64,000 nucleotides of DNA from contig NZ_CP021645.1 in the NCBI RefSeq assembly GCF_006384975.1, positions 62,001-126,000 on the forward strand, written 5' to 3'. A model generated the notes under the pieces. It made no database searches. It was not told the origin of the DNA and worked only from the letters and a program-made list of their open reading frames with translations. This DNA is from Pseudomonas oryzihabitans (lineage in GTDB: Bacteria > Pseudomonadota > Gammaproteobacteria > Pseudomonadales > Pseudomonadaceae). Every line of letters starts with the position of its first letter. Positions within the stretch are counted from its first letter, which is position 1. A program made the position numbers and the translations under genes. Below are positions 36,801-37,930 of the stretch, piece after piece.

Positions 36801-37927
36801 CCCGCTATACCCTGAGCCTGGATCTGGCCGGCCGTATGGGTTACGGCGCTGACTACACCCGTATCGGTATCTATGTCGACGGCGTACGCGTCGGTGGAGA
36901 TGCCAGCACCAGTGGTTGGCAAGGGCTGGACTGGCAAGCGCGCAGCGTCCAGTTCACCGGCACGGGTGGCATGCAGACCATCCGCATCGTCTCTGAGGCC
37001 GAACGCTCCAGCGTCAATGGCCGCGGCATGATGGTCGATGACATCGTGCTCACCGAAACCCTGCCAGCCAACGTCGGGCAAGAAAATTCGCTTATCCGAC
37101 TGTCCGTCATCGGCGCCTCGCTCCAGGACACTGACGGCTCCGAGTCCCTGGCGCTGAGGATCGAGGCTGTGCCGGTGGGTGCTGTGCTCACCGATGGCAT
37201 ACGCAGCTTTACCTCGAAAGCGGGTGCCAGCACGGTCGATATTACCGGCTGGCAACTGGACCAGCTTGGCATCCGGCCGCCCCAGGACTTCACCGGCAGC
37301 TTCATGCTCAAGGTGGTGGCCGCGACGACCGAGCGGAGCAACCAGGCCCAGGCCGTCACCATGGCTGACATCGAGGTGAAGGTCATCTCTTTCAACACCG
37401 CCCCGATAGCGCAGGATGCAAGCTTCACGCTGCTGCGCAACGGCTGGGTACGGATCGATTTCACGGCACTGGTGCGCGACGCAGAGGGCGATGCGCTGCA
37501 ATTGACGCTGGGCAAGCCTGCACATGGCACCCTGTTCCGCGATAACGATGGCAGCTATCTCTACCGTCCGCACGCCGGCTACAGCGGAACCGACAGCTTT
37601 ACCTATGCCGTCTCGGATGGTCGGAAAACCACTCGCGCGAGCATTGGCCTTACTGTCATGCCCAGTAGCTGCATGCTGTCGGGAGCAACCCTCCGCTTGC
37701 AGTCGTCGCTGTCCTGCCAGCCTGCCGCATCGCAGTCCGACCGTTACCTCATCCTGAGGCAGTCGAGCGGCGAACGGCCACGGATCGACTGGGACACCAC
37801 GCCATCTGGGCTGCAAGCCTGCGACCTGTCAACCACCTGGCTGCCGCCGCTGAGTCGGCAGGATGACGAGTGCAACCTGGGCGATATCACCGGCTTGGTA
37901 TTTCCCATCGGGCGGCAGGGGCGCTGA
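3896..37927 (+). CDS. Giant multidomain exoprotein (LEPR-XLL, PPC-like, CARDB, Hint, metalloprotease-like, cadherin-like)
   Basis: One open frame of about 11,343 residues with no stop or frameshift. The ATG at 3896 is preferred over 3872 because GGGAG lies eight bases before it. Visible order (residues): LEPR-XLL motif FESLEPRVLLSGD 57-69; about 20 PPC-like beta-sandwich repeats with GTYRL and YRFTA signatures, about 75-2345; 17 CARDB repeats (PDLTV...VTWTVxNxG) 2353-4589; PPC- and IPT-like domains to about 4790; a propeller-like block around 5565-5850; He_PIG/Ig-like repeats about 6100-7155; a dockerin-like pair from 7656; Big_2-like 7798-7981; a second propeller-like block about 8351-8741; two small-residue hydrophobic runs about 8937-9003; Hint 9192-9387; an unknown domain to about 9658; a metalloprotease-like domain; nine cadherin-like repeats about 10025-10855; a lectin-like jelly-roll candidate; and a last cadherin-like repeat. 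No ordinary signal peptide is seen. I infer a secreted or surface adhesin/effector exported by the neighbouring TolC-HlyD-M50-SecA-like genes. Confidence 0.93.
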   Translation: MSKSADRQSIGQRFSLPPLASILGNVLSNYPRLPQNVLMDHLRDAHEERAQGAGVRFESLEPRVLLSGDVNPTAMMIEGEIIVQGEKTQYEFTVEESHRVVFDSLTNRNDLNWTLEGPTGQVTSRSFSGTDAGVSSSPVFELAPGTYRITVDGQSDAVGAYALRVIDAEDAAELKLGTEIKGTLDSGNKSAVYRFTATAGDQLYFQSSSASGGGARWHLIDPYGRTEGYRYPDYLSSDRDTFDLKYSGEYLFVLEGLVSNTEPADYGFILHKVPNSTTGLVLDSVMTAHIDQIGQVAKFNFELSEDTPVLFDSLTSASFRWSLTGPEGDRVSSVSSSATATSYANGLGWLRLRAGTYSLALDPSSLRATGEFPFRLLTGASAQSLTLGSEVTGTLDVAKGTTIYKLSLNAGERVFVDGRSLTGGSLSWRLVNPFGVQISSSALMTASIPLTVDATGDYWLVMDGADGNAADAAVSYRFSVNSAPDVLSSLALGEAVSGSVETAGQSTVYAFKLSADTQLAFDSRTKRSDLVWSLIGPRGEEVSRRRFDQSDASSALSLLNLPAGSYRLVVAGAGSATGNYSFRLLDLAGEPTISLDTEIVGTISPGNGAQGYRFEALAGDRLAFQANGVSGGNATWRLIDRFGRDVAGSSSLATNREAVTLKTAGTYTLLIEGLVGNASPIDYKIQLNTAGNEQQPVLPEGQELILGAVVAGTLPSWDATQTYRFSLAADTLLVLDTQNQSGSSALWSLVGPRGSEVNKRTLYSSDAGYGYPVFSLPAGDYALTIQGALYSGWLSNSGSYAFRLLNTAALPTLELGQQITVARSPSNATIGYRFDAKADTTLVLNWNDGYSNSLWTLVDPYGRRVGSFTSDSVGTSFVLPASGPYTLLNEGYYYWSGTSNVTFTLGQQQRTVDSLVMNDQFSGALADRYSVAEYAFTLNSPATVVMDALNSGQDNAGKVQWMLRGPLGSVVGWSSLTDYANSYALAPGQYTLLLRNTQDTSASYRFRMLDRGAAVDLSLGTPISDTIPAGESRLYRFNASAGERYYFAGLNYYYATNEAAQWSLIDPFGRVLRSGWTYYDNSDVVLDASGEYLLAVYPVTTYNSPATQPRTVKFKLQPYTTSTAVLALNQDISGEVAIPGETVKYSFTLTAPMRVLVEVGGGGNFNWSLSGPRGSEVSNRSFDWVPRFLDLPAGNYDLAVSASYLRTGNFSLRVTDAASLPALAVNTETELTLSAARNRHVYRVDVASPMELLWDDIGDANPWAAWTLYDASGKTKAGSYTYGDSSPFSLAAGTYYLALKGNGADTQRYRMALREPSIKTQALKLSSLVSDALDRPAQENHYTFDVATPTTVLFEGLSKDSDLGWELLGPNDFVRNGDFRMDRAALQLATTGVYTLRVYSRSHAASELQFRLIDLGALATERLDGPQSVAFGEERRTRIYAFEAASGAYLAYQPGTLDDGMDLQVALLDANGNTLGWRNGRSVYNWTVGTAGRYYLMIQADLPIPAANDLNFTAQLAYNQEHSLVLGEDNEGSLAAAQVTDTWTFSLANRQSLALSGLTDRFNWSLLDAQGKALGYSGSQGLPAILDLAAGTYRLVIKGNTGLSEIPGPYALRLIDAAESSHLVDATTTTGSLAKSSSLGLYRLKAQAGERWNVNAQSEGVRIMVLAPDGRIVGASDNAISFSAAAEANEYWVLVYRGGSSQENVDYKLTATLARETRNDDGTLSYQFDAYRDGLLWLDMLNARRGNWYVKDLQGNQRASGTLSDSNGTLVAVRANESYTLVFVPEEELAPDDVVNFQLLELAEAASPIITGQAVEGSLEPGSGSHVYRFSTLTSESFKLISHSASAENLSWSLYRHDGSWMASGDFAADVSPVTLSWQGTYYLVIDGPADAASTISYSFTASLNEVALNKVYNGTATTYPPTSYHLRLDQPGVLAFDTLRTSDSAAYNSAYWTLTGANGQVFYQSLYQGGRDPITLLQPGDYTLHVSTSWSLQPYRFQILTADAAETLTVGVSNGTLNPGSATKLYRFDGTAGDTYYLRSQQGISGYWRLIDPQGKTVMDRYGSLDQVELNLTQTGTYVMAIEGSSYNTTAQSYAFSMTRAVDRGDIALNTSQGDTLDGGAVARYALHLDQAATLVFDNLTTSGDVRWRLQRADGVVFDQAMLNYYDPSQRLAAGDYVLTLRNPSASAGSYQFRVLDADAAVSIVPGAPVSTVLTPSNGAQLYKFEAKAGERYYFDALTTRSDPVDTTIYYHGVPRWTLLDPLGQQVFSRSTMGWSNYESFWDSSVGRWRYRDLFNGYDQEPQALRMSGTYTLLLEGDNTESRPQANVSFNVVKVPEKAPVVLDSLAVRAAPDLTVTSLSLDPADSLVTGQPVQVRWIVENQGVRPTTSNWNDRILVRNLDTGVLIANITVPYDASQSGSIGVGESRTRSALVQLPAGVIAAGRLAFYVITDADNVIQEGTASGSGESNNALTKEAKVTLAPYADLVVENLALTPNGNYQPGQTVEVTWTTANRGTKAVEEEWREWVEVRNLSTNELVATLSVRNDPSAGALAIDALRERRVQFTWPAGRSASGQFSIRVRVDSASEVVEANAAGTGEANNVAELRRSAGPDLQVRNLRIDEGTIQAGGLVTMRWEDWNLGSSATGSSFDDRIVVRNIAGNIILLDTSLNYDPLQIVDGQMLGAIQPGESRERSFTFRLPSGLKGAGDISITVTADQNSAGFGVLFETNLSNDAETNNSADADIVSAVVPYADLQIDEVSVPATGVGGEPVKVSWTVSNRGQAATTVDWSDQIVLSSDAIIGNADDVVIGTVRHSGGLAQESSYSQTATIRVPMRPEGRYYLGVRTDTGSEVLEPDTRSDNVSQARAINLAAAYADLRVVSLSAPEYAQSGESFLVTWEVKNEGNATTDLSLWNDRIVLSLDPLLGGEDDVVLAGSVTHAGLLAVGQSYVGRATLTLPRDLSGTYYVLVDTNTNRTVTELGRTGNNTLASSAKLQVGLAPVPDLTVSAVTGPLSLRPGDQATVSYTLANQGGQATGGAWRDRLYIDRGAQGLYEVASVLQGTPLGAGASRTHSVSFILPSGLPVGEFRWVVRTDADNTLYERDSENNNQAVAEAPVQIARLDLAVTELQGPSLVVSGTKVHVQWTVENQGNQATGTWVDSVYLVRQGVQLKVAEVARVSGLAAGGSYQASADFDIPLDFHGEYELLVVNDTNRVLDDAERADNRRAMQLIAELAPYADLTVTAVNAPERVIADPATLTVDWTVTNQGTGAGKTDHWVDRLILSQDETLGNADDKVLGEFLHEGALAVGESYSRSESILLAPGTSARYKLFVVSDARAEVFENYSEANNVARLGHAVDIMPIPYADLQVASVTAAGEAASGRSLRVSWEVVNNGIGITDTADWSDSVWLSRNRDGSGVVATFGLARHTGQLAVGDRYSRSIDVTLPQGIEGDYYLNVRTGGPFEFIYGANNTGSSVAVPVTLSQSPDLVVESIGLPTSALEGALVDVTWTVQNRGEAGASGLWVDTVLLVPIDGSNAVSLGSFTYDRGLEPGLRYTRSEQVRLPAKIEGLYRIKVVTNANLGGSGSQIYEHGVARDNNALVSAESTSVSMLARPDLRVSSVSVPEHVTAGTATGIRYTISNMGAVATSGRWMDKVYLSLDAKLSADDRLVGQFQNDAALAPSESYGNETAMVDIPIRYRGDVYLIVVADGNNAVDEYPNEANNVQAARFYVDPMPFGDLVTGNVVAPDQAVHGGNIEVRYTVTNRGSATTRGEAASLNTWTDTVWLARDARRPGANKGDILLGSFTHVGNLATGEDYLGTAQVKIPENVRSGEYFITVWSDTYDVILEDTLASNINPDDATQLDNNNYKARSISILGITPPDLTVTEVIAPETSDAGGNYTFSYTVQNRGDVFDGSWTDSVYLTDNPDWSAAREVWRLGDYVQNRSLGNGERYSVTQTVQLAPSLQGRYLIVRTDAAGTIAENNENNNAGNANSLVGVKPADLRVSEIITEPNAFSGEETIVTWKVTNAGGAVWAGTRNWMDAVYLSSDPEFIPARATFLGSFVHANVDGLAAGGSYSVSAKVRLPAGTDGNYYLYVITDDAETKGRSMGELLGGGGNDSARRYYAGTQERTGSVYEGQRNDNNISRGGIDITYREPDLQIDSIVLSDPTPHSGQTVTVTWTVTNRGTRETRAGNWYDGLYLSRDGSLDFSDYPLVDRGTQGEILLKAKAIGLSEKTLKPGESYTESATFQLPESISGDFKLIVRTDTPVFKDPWNYEPSTIRDGLTGLARLGDPSGSVAEFRDEGNNTAVIDLPITLATPPDLQVAVVEAPSNVLAGQSFRVGYQVLNKGGDTPSDQAGWYDLIYLSKDRFLDVNQDRYLGYVEHTGGLAAGAGYGGSLTVTVPTNLEGAYYVFVVTDPARAWGAGEFGRVREFGRDQNNATTAEQPILIETPPPADLKVSNVTLPASAKVGDEIQVDYVITNDSINAAYGRWTDAIYLSADNAWDVGDILIGKHDHIGDLAGGSSYTGSLSAKLPPLKEGHWRIIVRPDLYNEVFEGKIEYTATGLSLPPGEANNRMASGATLQVAVPELAIASPVETTLNPGEARLYKVSVAAGETLQVSLDAAALKSSNELYIRYGDVPTGALFDAAYDNPVAADQQAIIGSTRGGDYYILVRARDGAANAPVTLRADLLPLSINRITPDQGGTGDENHRWVTLDIYGAHFKAGALVKLARPGIYEVEPQRWQVIDATHIRAIFDLRDAPHGLYDVSVINPDGQRVTEAQRYLVERGIEADVTIGIGGSRSLEPGEGRTYSVSLQSLTNVDTPYVRFDVGVPEMGYSADVLGGLNLPYVVFGSNVAGQPTGRTLDAAGNTQQYGTTPTDGSSRSDIAWAQLDGTQNTAGFNLAPGYAFDVPAGGFVGMSFNVLTYPGLAEWLAYDFEGLRDKLYAVRPDWKAQGLLDGGVQDLNKIAEGLAAKFLSREPEEHITKLEALAMPFRFNVVGAATPITRDEFITDQRAHARKLRDAILGDDTAPTALAALAADEAQWINGWLGALEAAGLLRPLDEAPPIRDNPLVLSLNATLATGILLSRGGDSYRTQADILGFFAKVQQWYGDTAAYAGDRAATKAPVEYVEVREDQEGSMVEIPVPSLADASAFDQGASHDTHFINFNVFAGNRSELEYLRHIGVLDEKFNPVAGQALNLSQYLQQVAGQSGSTAATVSVRGPQPVVGDDGNRYLPGDTALPYTVSFNNPTETAAGQLRIVSQLDPNLDPRSLRLGDLKIGDINVHLPSDRANFQGDFDFTATKGFILRVSAGVDASTGIATWLLQAIDPDTGEVMQDATRGLLVASAGASQIQAEQQTRGFISYTIRSADTATSGAEISASARILIDAAPPIDSEVVSARLDVHAPQTVLTVTALGNDTQGAPTFDVRWAAIDKASGIQSVTLYVAENGGDFKIWLRQVGPDTKQAVFTGVTGKHYEFLAVATDRAGNREAASVANAVLPDDGARQAVLGSLGVLETLDQTRETPLAPQDRDYPRNALFEQATGQLPGQVATQQTSELRTVLAPFSLRGFADGYAASEADIGAQALVELPDHTFLASAGALRNEVYHYDAKGGRSTSPLFTLDSPILDMAVDAQGQLWIMTGAELLQVDAGSGAVLQRLKGPGGDPLTQALAIQAQTGEIYVSSGNGIEIFNPAEADTAKAWKHFSNQRVGDLAFGPDGRLWGVTWSGGEVGNTALGATTDIVSFPMSGRTVGRAELEYRLTGLIDSLAFGAAGTELEGVLIASSNGKQRPVAEGDQVPHQSAVWMIELDSRRVLQLATGGTRGEAVVATADGRILVAQTGRIDEIAPRRAPVVQAVTVPDGALVALPMNRIGVVFDQAMWTGAAGDAGSVLNPANYNLTVLGANGGAVLRPQSVTWDATTRTAWLDMAMLEAGAYQLEIGRNLASDTEVPLGQVYVSHFTALNDMSSQLRLEFSHTRADRGTGTVSYDISITNIGSDDLQGPLMLLLDPGRYFEGVIAEGAVASADQSGLWLLDLSATLQAQGGKLAVGATLADQTVSIVPASVFAPRAGLADLVKANLGHGVYAVPQGNLPPHLVVVGVDDPDIDAATLLPGATLGTPWTAEIEAADADGTRFHWQLVQAPAGVTLTPATDVVAAAQGYRQRATLAWTPTANAAASTEIVVRVQDSRGGVAFKRFQLAVAGGNHLPTLANLGEMILREGETLRLPVTAADADGDALTLTVRNLPAGAVFDAGSGMLTWTPGYDQAGVYENITLIASDGKVQVSRSFTVTVEQGHPRPVLLAVAPQTLREGERYSLQLAGSVPGGLSQADGSTVTLKYVAPWLPGGASLNPDTGWLEWIPGYAQHGSFTVPVHLIATWTTLDGEVTTTSTTREVVFNIANANGAPVFAPAETWRVLEGQPLRISAFAFDPDNPGFEPKVRLRDGAPAIGPETSAPTVTYQVAGLPEGASFDAETLEIVWTPGYLQAGSYSITVTATDDGDGTGVPAISQWVLPIEVSNANRAPQIGDIANAFVDKGGVIEIPLSVDDIDGNPVELHFTGLPHFASFTRNPSDSVGKVTGVLRFAPGEGDRGDYTITVSASDNGDGDANQILTQTRNFVLTVRSISEAPVIAAPRQVVAIVGQPLSVALLAADLDQDALTWAAQGLPLGAALTPAEQYGHATLSWTPTVDDIGSRDIVLTVTDLGLPPQDAGYTNPANPVPNVSRHTLRIVVREANQAPALLGLEVNGQQMADSGATDAATPVRIEATEGVPLGVTLYGHDADGDRLDWRALDLPRGLVLTPAANGNKATLAWTPDFFAAQDGNTGTPGLWRFTVGASDGTAHFTRVLEIRVANVNQTPRILPLPLQLAREGETIGFTVRAVDADLDALQLSLLHDENTPAGISFNAATGYFEWTPDQNTVDNSKASDKAFTFTFRATDGSASHEQTVQLRVFDVNRAPTLVVTNHAVAIGDTLSIPVTTSGTGNGIAVTDPDGVAQTQALVVGFAGLPEGAAYDAQSRRLTWTPGPGQIGDHTVTATVSDGRSQRSETFVLRVVADNATNAPTITVTTTPTAPAVPGQSIVATVRAEAWSGIANLVAERLNAESGAWEAVALDAAGRLRLTATQPGLIDLRVIATDRDGFASTQTHSIRVKDPADTTAPQLGWGGVLTGAGANGQPRVLTNLTALTATLAETQLMGWRLQLAPAGSDTWQTLAEASSRATAVNQALSLTTLDPRLLQNGVYQLRLSAWDLAGRTSEISAAIIVDSAAKTFASQLVADATVTLGGHTLALAREWSGALQTATRDGDFGNWRLPLLDTQLTSDQPATLPSGATAPWREGARLWLSVPASLADVQAGIAHLAFTLGTTQERLGKTPDAPQVWHPTFSNDQGWQLQAHGQAGAIRPDSLVRLGDNLYDQATGLPWVPASFTLIAPDGTRYTLDAQGRVERLTFTDGQAWLVSDAGIAAEGGDSGQRLDIQRDSAGRIARILLPDGGEGRTAVAYRYDGEGRLNLVRHLSDAGLGTPIAYGSTGEPVSGPLTANLGAIVNWGTANTNQWSGTLGEGLGATLAFTVRESEIASTVHLPGGQGEVILALESALPDNAAIEVSGAQIIGTATVNGKVTRLLRVTEAGVKLIRVSGTGEAQLRLSLAGDLNRDGRVDGADSVLWDQLRQDDNAAGDLTGDGLVNTADRQVLYANSGFAANHAPVAQAQPAALKTHTDLALRAALASIAEDLEGDTVFWRVLGSTHGTASLDADGMTLRFTPEAGYSGAAVIRLQADDGFAAGAPIELKVNVSGAKLLQINIERLASLYQGTARQLEVTGDFEDERGVTLTTGYLDYVSTDGNVVEVLADGILRGKSEGTATVKVSAHGLEAVNAITVNREGVNHMVDAYDNELDLFPPFFNLAAEVGRRQIDVHAFARNGMGVDLHTAAGTQYYVSDPAVVEVTADGLVIAKAPGQAVITVVHEGKQGLMRVNVTPLRTGAVEVLASEGISLSDQVGNILSIAPGSLSADTTASIQSIALDSLATPLPMPGVLQTLAAVEIDLRGAMASVPMQLALEIDNPIDATTGLPTRYEVGTEVYFLREGTITLADGSIKPTWWIVDNGVIGSDGKAYTASPPYEGMTVGGKMIVAVGSKGIDFNEKTGALRLQARGVDFNAFFSEIGHIAMMTMPLGAPLGALGILASAPQFLTSISYSLAGTYQANIPTDALNDANQTVEFPTPPSFSANDVTPRISSAIYDPQTRELVLTGANLYPAQGGGGFDFRLWLQPLGNQLTEPTRSVDRGLTWQSFHVTPSGNQIRFTVPEHLALSQHLIHIERTTRVPNAQGIEGTGPKVESLPVRVWSDPSRDTFITGANSISVFRGTGAATQTNSAPIALQYQITRDERGQPLDIARSASDNVAFSTDGALVFVAGGDITNGSTVKIYVVDTFTRDIAFTLELNNNVRGRISQMVSNDGWLYVALASNRYGSGGLVRINIDPTSASFLKQQQSINPTGLSAAGYRGIAINASSYLGATTESGGVRIFDLNQIPASDTSFARADFGAVVDINLNDVRTTGNNVRRGGIVTFIAAGDSPGEFLASDPRSYSKGLVKIIVKTDVFGRIGDTAENVEVISMTGATEFTAAYKKFRQNILTSADIVVVNYQGEEYALVGDDNWYFTDSVMTEPGELPRYQIGGKIGVIKNPFGEGGQPAEYLGATSPIPGSAIQRLGLAADGTLYASVWNHTPNYDIFAPSSHSLFTWNAAALVQAAIQANTPAHKAQVQAAGRLVGSLPIDRNIPVRGAGGDGFGSQIPEVTASRYDQIATGQNFNWMWGLSSFVPRGASIELTDTRVPVPQLEMVVAEPPLIQLKSTWSNPEDGMVVTLLKKGFDTLFTGGYLERYEARLQKYNSGEISYNEFTRSNFTDVMATAYASKIQFSSGGVAVQASSAAKGWLTKFLGGAVGAASAGMAAETLIQSGLNNIYAITNGKDGQKDIDMEKVLLTGVVAGGIGGTLSVAPEVASSFFSKLGEFIGLGLKKNKAIEGAATLDNALSIQLLTPQGKTTSAAITDPGVIRIGSKTEVRIGNDVVFTTPAEKSMSLSQAAEWYREQAAAIAKVLARSDLPADLKMLQAYKLREAQQQGAMNALIDPSIAAEFANRFRLEPLQKMVQDAINDLKLSGKALFEAIAAKLSKVDEDIRYPSQAGGCFIKGTRVHTKEGLKPIEEIKVGDWVLSSPEDGSGSPEYKRVVRTFEHDPQPVFNISIHPEGWKPSDRFYFIAATGNHPFWVEGVGWTRADALQRQQWLRLSDGGRAFVGGVQPVYRTDKEGIGWITETASIRGRGEAFDYANYSIIEESEQKKYAYLPEEIFTANDPCLRVNVYNIEVEDFHTYYVGAKGFWVHNENCEGVRLANSEGVAPIFETPRYESGATLDGIIKSILEKGEIPNGFVVVRSPSSGMRPQYQEVVDNITIDIPKKYLQPWLQFEDEVIGRIVDAEGFRQEYAVLFQKTSDMTAGQKNYLRVEGREVVGDTNIFVDRKLTMGKFFETDNKGVQAGIYIDRDAHSEAQSALELLWRVTLALEHNPNTKWRFEMPALKSSLGGEDDALPRAAGRQVEALFEAIRLGKVDFTTFQRVIDPNTGDVVVEISKRAELAGRIERIKAMLTGDDPRIELRFVEQLRPENQNVNYEGSGIGVSPLQLADIERVYAQARQYWLDAGAAPSLLEGVELAITDLADGLAGFTQGKKIALDVTGAGWGWFVDTSAGDNGEYVATTQDQVFRAPEGSPAAGKIDLLTVLIHELGHVVGLPSVVSDAGVMGQYLSPGMRRLPSAFDVAALRDTQSFVQQGMSYVTIGAADDTGAVPARAYNQAAQQTDLDGLSAFDASAWTLAGAASSEGNVIQLRETTQAQSSARQRFVVGANDRFLSFTVASALLQDGGPQDAFEVALIDATTGLSLLKGSGLTRSDAFLNLQADGSEYRASGITTIRNADGSRRVLVDLSGIAAGTVVNLSYDLIGFGRGAAATSSQVTVRDLRLGMPQEARDDVVATAEDTPLDIDVIANDLGADQVGVQPVVVTGPAHGTLELTIEGRLRYVPAANWSGEDSFTYRLSDGRLESNLATVTLTVTPVNDAPVATDARFTLEEDSTFALDLLALASDIEGDALSVEILSGPQHGQLSLNADGSFTYTPDANWNGTDGFTYRVTDGPLASAPASITLSVTPVNDAPVTGDARFTLEEDGALALDLLALASDIEGDALSVEILSGPQHGQLALNADGSFIYTPDANWNGTDGFTYRVTDGSLASAPASVALNVTPVNDAPVTGDARFTLEEDGVLALDLLALASDIEGDALTVEILSGPQHGQLSLNADGGFTYTPDANWNGTDGFTYRVTDGSLASTPASVTLNVTPVNDAPVTTDARFTLEEDGTLALDLLALASDLEGDALTVEILSGPQHGQLALNANGRFTYTPNANWNGTDGFTYRVTDGSLASAPASVTLNVTPVNDAPVTGDARFTLEEDSTLALDLLALASDIEGDALTVEILSGPQHGQLSLNADGGFTYTPDANWNGTDGFTYRVTDGSLASAPASVTLNVMPVNDAPQVTDFEVTLDEDATVTLDLLQGARDVEGDVLGIRVLSGPRHGRLELGADGSFLYIPEANFHGEDRFTYRANDGQADSATAEVRIVVVPVNDAPVVSPLAATLLEDGRLVLDLLAQARDVDGDSLTVSALQPSHGQLTRNADGTWTYTPAADYHGEDAFTFQVSDGQASVAGVVRLTITAVNDAPVALDDYATLNEDASITLWPMSNDRDVEGDRLQLQLLEGPAHGRLVRNADGSLTYTPVADWSGEDRFTYRLSDGQAESGVATVRLVVTPLADAPSLVLSDPQRQTREVFRTGWESVANRSVTSTLVKARELEGWTLITHPDSSWGGNNGFEIWSNGDWMMDARYRLRPVNAMAGNGQNWLELNDSAAVMHQTLGIERSVQTVAGARYTLSLDLAGRMGYGADYTRIGIYVDGVRVGGDASTSGWQGLDWQARSVQFTGTGGMQTIRIVSEAERSSVNGRGMMVDDIVLTETLPANVGQENSLIRLSVIGASLQDTDGSESLALRIEAVPVGAVLTDGIRSFTSKAGASTVDITGWQLDQLGIRPPQDFTGSFMLKVVAATTERSNQAQAVTMADIEVKVISFNTAPIAQDASFTLLRNGWVRIDFTALVRDAEGDALQLTLGKPAHGTLFRDNDGSYLYRPHAGYSGTDSFTYAVSDGRKTTRASIGLTVMPSSCMLSGATLRLQSSLSCQPAASQSDRYLILRQSSGERPRIDWDTTPSGLQACDLSTTWLPPLSRQDDECNLGDITGLVFPIGRQGR
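4110..10910 (+). repeat. About 20 PPC-like beta-sandwich repeats inside the giant gene
   Basis: The encoded chain repeats a unit of about 100-110 residues in which two variants alternate. One has YxFxLxADTxLxFDS, WSLxGPxG and LxAGxYRL; the other has YRFxAxAGDRxYF, WRLIDPxGR and GTYxLxIEG. This is the pattern of bacterial pre-peptidase C-terminal domains. The copies have diverged at DNA level, so this is an old expansion. The likely role is a long stalk or ligand-binding surface. Copy number is by eye and may be off by two or three. Confidence 0.75.
10952..17660 (+). repeat. 17 consecutive CARDB repeats inside the giant gene
   Basis: Seventeen units of about 125-150 residues each open with a P/Y/A-DL-x-V strand (for example APDLTV, YADLQV, PPDLTV) and contain V-x-W-x-V-x-N-x-G, a W-x-D-x-V/I-Y/L-S strand, and end in a D-x-x-N-x-V-x-E-x-x-E-x-N-N motif. 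That combination is the CARDB (cell adhesion related domain in bacteria) signature, including its Asp/Asn-rich end that probably binds calcium. The block makes up about one fifth of the giant protein. Confidence 0.85.
26861..27005 (+). other. Dockerin-like calcium-binding pair within the giant protein
   Basis: The segment encodes DLNRDGRVDGADSVLW, and about 20 residues later GDLTGDGLVNTADRQVLY. Both have the D-x-N/T-x-D-G-x-V-x-x-x-D spacing of the two F-hand calcium loops of type I dockerins. Dockerins bind cohesins in cellulosomes; no cohesin is recognised in the window, so here the pair may act as a calcium-locked structural link or as a docking site for an unknown partner. Confidence 0.75.
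31469..32056 (+). other. Hint (hedgehog/intein) autoprocessing domain, type 1, within the giant protein
   Basis: The domain begins with the nucleophile in G-CFIKGTRVHT, continues with PIEEIKVGDWVL, has the block-B motif ATGNHPFWV (TxxH-like) and closes with EDFHTYYVGAKGFWVHN. All parts of a working Hint fold are present: Cys1, the block-B His and the C-terminal His-Asn. No Ser/Thr/Cys directly follows the Asn (next residues E-N-C), so cleavage is likelier than splicing, as in bacterial intein-like and pretoxin-Hint domains. Cleavage would free about 1,956 C-terminal residues. Related copies lie at 38036 and 41153. Confidence 0.88.
32066..32870 (+). other. Unrecognised domain directly after the Hint domain of the giant protein
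   Basis: About 268 residues follow the Hint domain after NCEGVRLANS. They do not resemble the rest of the protein: there are no beta-repeat signatures, many charged residues, mixed alpha/beta character, and the coding DNA from roughly 31,900 to 32,600 is clearly more AT-rich than the flanking repeats. In polymorphic toxins the position after a Hint domain is where the toxin sits, so an effector role is an inference. I recognise no catalytic motif. Confidence 0.5.
32870..33380 (+). other. Metzincin-like metalloprotease domain within the giant protein
   Basis: The chain reads LLTVLIHELGHVVGLP and then VMGQYLSPGMRRLP, the arrangement of matrixin/serralysin-like domains: HExxHxxG, then a Met-turn-like VMG. 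The residue where the third zinc-binding His or Asp normally stands (HExxHxxGxxH/D) is Ser here (HELGHVVGLPS), so either an Asp a few residues later in VVSDAG serves or activity is lost. If active, it could process the exoprotein itself or an outside target. Confidence 0.7.
34220..35614 (+). repeat. Five near-identical 279-bp tandem repeats (93-residue cadherin-like units)
   Basis: A unit of exactly 279 bases occurs five times head to tail, starting at 34220, 34499, 34778, 35057 and 35336; each starts near the codons for TPVNDAP. The copies differ only at scattered bases. Each encodes one cadherin-like repeat with LEEDxTLALDLLALASD, GPQHGQL and NWNGTDGFTYRVTDG. One diverged unit precedes them and three follow. 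The high DNA similarity means recent expansion and predicts copy-number change by recombination or slippage. Confidence 0.95.
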
Positions 37928-37930
37928 GGC

